Assembly (NCBI GenBank): GCA_020850025.1
Contig: JADZFI010000277.1
Location: 1-8,203 of the forward strand
Length of the DNA: 8,203 nucleotides
Direction: 5' to 3'
Source: Saprospiraceae bacterium
Lineage (GTDB): Bacteria; Bacteroidota; Bacteroidia; Chitinophagales; Saprospiraceae
Under the pieces are notes generated by a model that saw only the letters and a list, made by a program, of their open reading frames with translations, was not told the origin of the DNA and did not search any database. Shown here one piece after another: positions 6,465-8,203 of this stretch (position 1 is its first letter; the number at the start of each line of letters is the position of its first letter). The translations under genes were made by a program, and so were the position numbers.

Positions 6465-6472
6465 CAAAACTA
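6465..6472 (-). promoter_or_regulatory. sdhC: Candidate -7 box for sdhC
   Basis: Minus-strand TAGTTTTG is an exact TAnnTTTG match. It predicts a start of transcription near 6458 and a leader of about 120 bases before the sdhC ATG. The -33 position (about 6492-6495) reads TGAG on the minus strand, a weak match to TTTG. The box shares bases 6469-6472 with the inverted repeat at 6469-6489, which would suit repression or activation by a dimeric regulator. Confidence 0.45.
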
Positions 6473-6489
6473 GTGCTACTAACACTAGT
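6469..6489. repeat. Inverted repeat ACTAGTG-N7-CACTAGT, possible operator
   Basis: Arms 6469-6475 and 6483-6489 are perfect reverse complements of 7 bases separated by 7 bases (CTACTAA). Each arm also contains the palindrome ACTAGT, so that hexamer occurs twice with centres 15 bases apart. The repeat overlaps the candidate sdhC -7 box. A transcription-factor site is the simplest reading; the factor is not known. Confidence 0.4.
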
Positions 6490-6612
6490 ACCTCATTTTT
6501 GTCAGAAAAATCCTCAAAAATTCTTCATATTTAGACGCTTTAAAAATTCGGCCCAACTCAGAATAACGGGCGTTTCTGTAAAGTCTTTTTTTTATTTTCT
6601 CGCAACACGTGT

Positions 6613-6620
6613 TAATTTTG
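6613..6620 (+). promoter_or_regulatory. Candidate -7 box for the ompA-like gene
   Basis: TAATTTTG matches TAnnTTTG exactly, 40 bases upstream of the ATG at 6661. It predicts a leader of about 30-35 bases. About 19 bases upstream lies a T-rich run (6585-6593) in place of a clean TTTG. No Shine-Dalgarno is present before the ATG, and the leader is A/C-rich (ACCAAACCAATTCTT), as usual for Bacteroidota. Confidence 0.6.
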
Positions 6621-6660
6621 AGCGTCGAAGCAAAACATTCGCATAACCAAACCAATTCTT

Positions 6661-8196
6661 ATGAAGAAGCTATTAACCATCCTTTGTCTGGCGGGTACAT
6701 TGCTACTGTTGCAGTCTGAGGCATTTGCTCAGTCAAATCAATCCCTTTCTTTTCGTGGGCTTTTCAATAATTACATAAATCCTTCTCCAACCTGGGAAAA
6801 CTGGGAGCAGGTTTATACTGATGCTGAACAACGCGGCGTGGAAATTGCCTACGGTCATCGTATTCACAACCGTACCTGGTTGGTGGTGCCGGTAAAGTTT
6901 GGAACGGCCCAATATGCCAATTCCAATCGCATCAACCTGATTGGTAATCTGGATATGTTGCTTCAGAGCAATCTGACAAGCAACAAATCACTGGTTGTTC
7001 CAAGCCTGCATTTAGGGCTTGGCTCCACCTGGGATTTTGACCGGGATGAGTTCGATTTTAATATTCCTGCCGGTGCAGGACTGAATCTGCGCATCTTGCC
7101 CAATCTTTACCTGAGCGCACAAACCCAATATCGCTTCTCCATTGAAAATCGCCCGGGTTGGCAACACGGACTTGGGTTGACGATTCTGTTCGGCGAGGAG
7201 GATCGTGATGGAGACGGAATTTCTGACAGCAACGATAACTGCCCGGATGTTCCCGGAGTGAAGGAGTTGATGGGCTGCCCGGACCGCGATGGCGATGGTA
7301 TTTCTGATAATAGCGACCAATGCCCTGACGTAGCCGGTTTGGCCAACCTGATGGGCTGCCCGGACCGTGATGGCGATGGAATTGCTGACAGCGATGACAA
7401 CTGCCCGGATGATAAAGGCCCTGTTGAAACCAAAGGTTGCCCGGACCGTGACGGCGATGGTATCGTAGATGTCTCCGACGAGTGCCCGGACGTAGCAGGT
7501 ATTGCTGCTATGAAAGGCTGCCCAGATGCCGATAACGATGGAATCACTGATGCTCAGGACAAGTGTCCGCGCGAAGCCGGCCCGGCTGCTACCATGGGTT
7601 GCCCAGACCGCGACGGTGATGGTATCTCAGATAAAGACGACAAATGCCCGGCCGACAAAGGCCCGGCGTCCACTATGGGTTGCCCTGACCGTGATAGCGA
7701 CGGGGTAGCTGATAAAGACGATGTTTGCCCGGATAAAAAAGGCGATTCTGCCCACAAAGGCTGTCCGGACTCTGATGGCGACGGCGTGTTCGACGATACT
7801 GACCGTTGCCCTGATAAACCAGGCGTAGTGGCTCAGCGTGGTTGCCCGGAGATTAAACTGGATCGCATTAAACCCATTCAGTTTGAAACCGGTAAAGATA
7901 TATTGCTGAAAAAATCGTACGCTTCTCTGGATGAAGTAGTCAATACTTTGAAGGCCAATCCGGAATACACGGTAACCATCAGCGGACATACAGACAACGT
8001 GGGCGACGATGCAGTGAATCAAAGTCTTTCCGAACGCCGTGCCAAGGTATGCTACGACTATCTGCTGGGAAAGGGTGTTGCAGCAGCACGTATGACTTCT
8101 GCCGGCTATGGTGAAACACGGCCTGTTGCTGATAATAATACGGCAGCCGGTAAGGAGAAAAATAGGCGCGTTGAATTGGAGCTGTTCGTGAAATAA
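6661..8196 (+). CDS. OmpA-family outer-membrane protein with eight thrombospondin type 3 repeats
   Basis: The complete 511-residue protein has four parts. A signal peptide covers 1-24 (MKKLLTILCLAGTLLLL, cut near AFAQ). A beta-barrel-like domain spans about 25-178, with alternating strands such as TWLVVPVKFG, LVVPSLHLGLG and LNLRILPNLYLSAQTQYRF. Eight acidic repeats follow at 181-396. The C-terminal OmpA domain (about 400-511) contains PIQFETGKD, then SGHTDNVG (441-448) with Asp445 and SLSERRAKV with Arg459/460, the residue pattern that binds the diaminopimelate of peptidoglycan. The protein should therefore span or attach to the outer membrane and hold the cell wall, with a calcium-stiffened spacer between. 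The layout is common in Bacteroidota. Transcription diverges from sdhC. The start is ATG 6661 and the stop is TAA seven bases before the window end. No ligand or transport role can be assigned. Confidence 0.93.
   Translation: MKKLLTILCLAGTLLLLQSEAFAQSNQSLSFRGLFNNYINPSPTWENWEQVYTDAEQRGVEIAYGHRIHNRTWLVVPVKFGTAQYANSNRINLIGNLDMLLQSNLTSNKSLVVPSLHLGLGSTWDFDRDEFDFNIPAGAGLNLRILPNLYLSAQTQYRFSIENRPGWQHGLGLTILFGEEDRDGDGISDSNDNCPDVPGVKELMGCPDRDGDGISDNSDQCPDVAGLANLMGCPDRDGDGIADSDDNCPDDKGPVETKGCPDRDGDGIVDVSDECPDVAGIAAMKGCPDADNDGITDAQDKCPREAGPAATMGCPDRDGDGISDKDDKCPADKGPASTMGCPDRDSDGVADKDDVCPDKKGDSAHKGCPDSDGDGVFDDTDRCPDKPGVVAQRGCPEIKLDRIKPIQFETGKDILLKKSYASLDEVVNTLKANPEYTVTISGHTDNVGDDAVNQSLSERRAKVCYDYLLGKGVAAARMTSAGYGETRPVADNNTAAGKEKNRRVELELFVK
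7201..7848 (+). repeat. Eight tandem 81-bp units encoding 27-residue TSP3 calcium-binding repeats
   Basis: Units start at residues 181, 208, 235, 262, 289, 316, 343 and 370 with no length variation. Each follows D-x-D-x-D-G-x-x-D, then D-x-CP and finally GCP, so every unit has an Asp-rich calcium loop and two cysteines twelve residues apart. Units 1-4 and 6 have DRDGDG; unit 5 has DADNDG, unit 7 DRDSDG and unit 8 DSDGDG. DNA similarity is high around GGCTGCCCGGACCGTGATGG and lower in the linker. Confidence 0.92.
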
Positions 8197-8203
8197 GGGC
8201 TAG

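Larger units (their letters stand above)
6339..6660. other. Divergent, AT-rich control region between sdhC and ompA
   Basis: These 322 bases hold no credible gene. A 61-codon frame at 6461-6646 opens with GTG, spans the promoters and has no recognisable domain. From the sdhC side come a pyrimidine-rich stretch (6380-6400), an AT-rich block (6441-6460), then a candidate sdhC -7 box overlapping an inverted repeat (6465-6489). The motif AAAAATTC occurs twice (6516-6523 and 6542-6549). A T-run (6585-6593) precedes the candidate ompA -7 box (6613-6620). I see no riboswitch fold. Confidence 0.75.

Noticed and set aside
6461..6646. 61-codon plus-strand frame between sdhC and ompA
   Set aside because: It starts with GTG inside the promoter region, spans the ompA -7 box, has no recognisable domain and sits in low-complexity AT-rich sequence.
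7107..7757. Minus-strand frames opposite the TSP3 repeats
   Set aside because: Their Ser/Pro-rich periodic translation is the mirror of the 81-base coding repeats.
7201..7848. CRISPR-like array in the tandem repeats
   Set aside because: The 81-base units are coding, in frame and read as calcium-binding repeats; there is no repeat-spacer pattern.

Overview
The window reads as Bacteroidota DNA, most likely from a Saprospiria-like lineage; this is an inference from gene content, not a database match. Three things point there: a three-gene complex II with a single di-heme cytochrome b subunit, an OmpA protein carrying thrombospondin type 3 calcium repeats, and several Sec-exported proteins of Bacteroidota type, including one that opens with an NPGFE motif. 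TAnnTTTG-type -7 promoter elements are present, and Shine-Dalgarno sequences are not evident.

Layout. Bases 1-833 (minus) hold the 5' part of a secreted alpha/beta-hydrolase, cut by the window edge. A long hairpin (869-924) separates it from sdhB (955-1704, minus). Next come three tightly packed minus-strand genes for exported proteins: an outer-membrane barrel (1749-2315), an NPGFE protein (2312-2932) and a MORN-repeat protein (2939-3571). sdhA follows (3625-5571, minus), then sdhC (5652-6338, minus). A divergent, AT-rich control region (6339-6660) separates sdhC from an ompA-like gene on the plus strand (6661-8196).

Working together. SdhC (membrane anchor and quinone site), SdhA (flavoprotein) and SdhB (iron-sulphur protein) would form succinate:menaquinone oxidoreductase, or fumarate reductase when run in reverse. 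The transcription order is C-A-B, but three unrelated secretory genes sit between A and B. The OmpA-like protein would tie the outer membrane to peptidoglycan.

The most striking observation is in sdhA. Its frame is intact over 648 codons except for two neighbouring codons at the conserved HYTMGG motif, which read CAA TAA (Gln-stop) where His-Tyr is expected. This splits the gene into 411- and 235-residue open frames in the same register and removes a substrate-binding histidine. It is either a very fresh loss of function, a sequence error, or a real split. I see no convincing phage, CRISPR, transposon, tRNA or rRNA, and no wholly new system.
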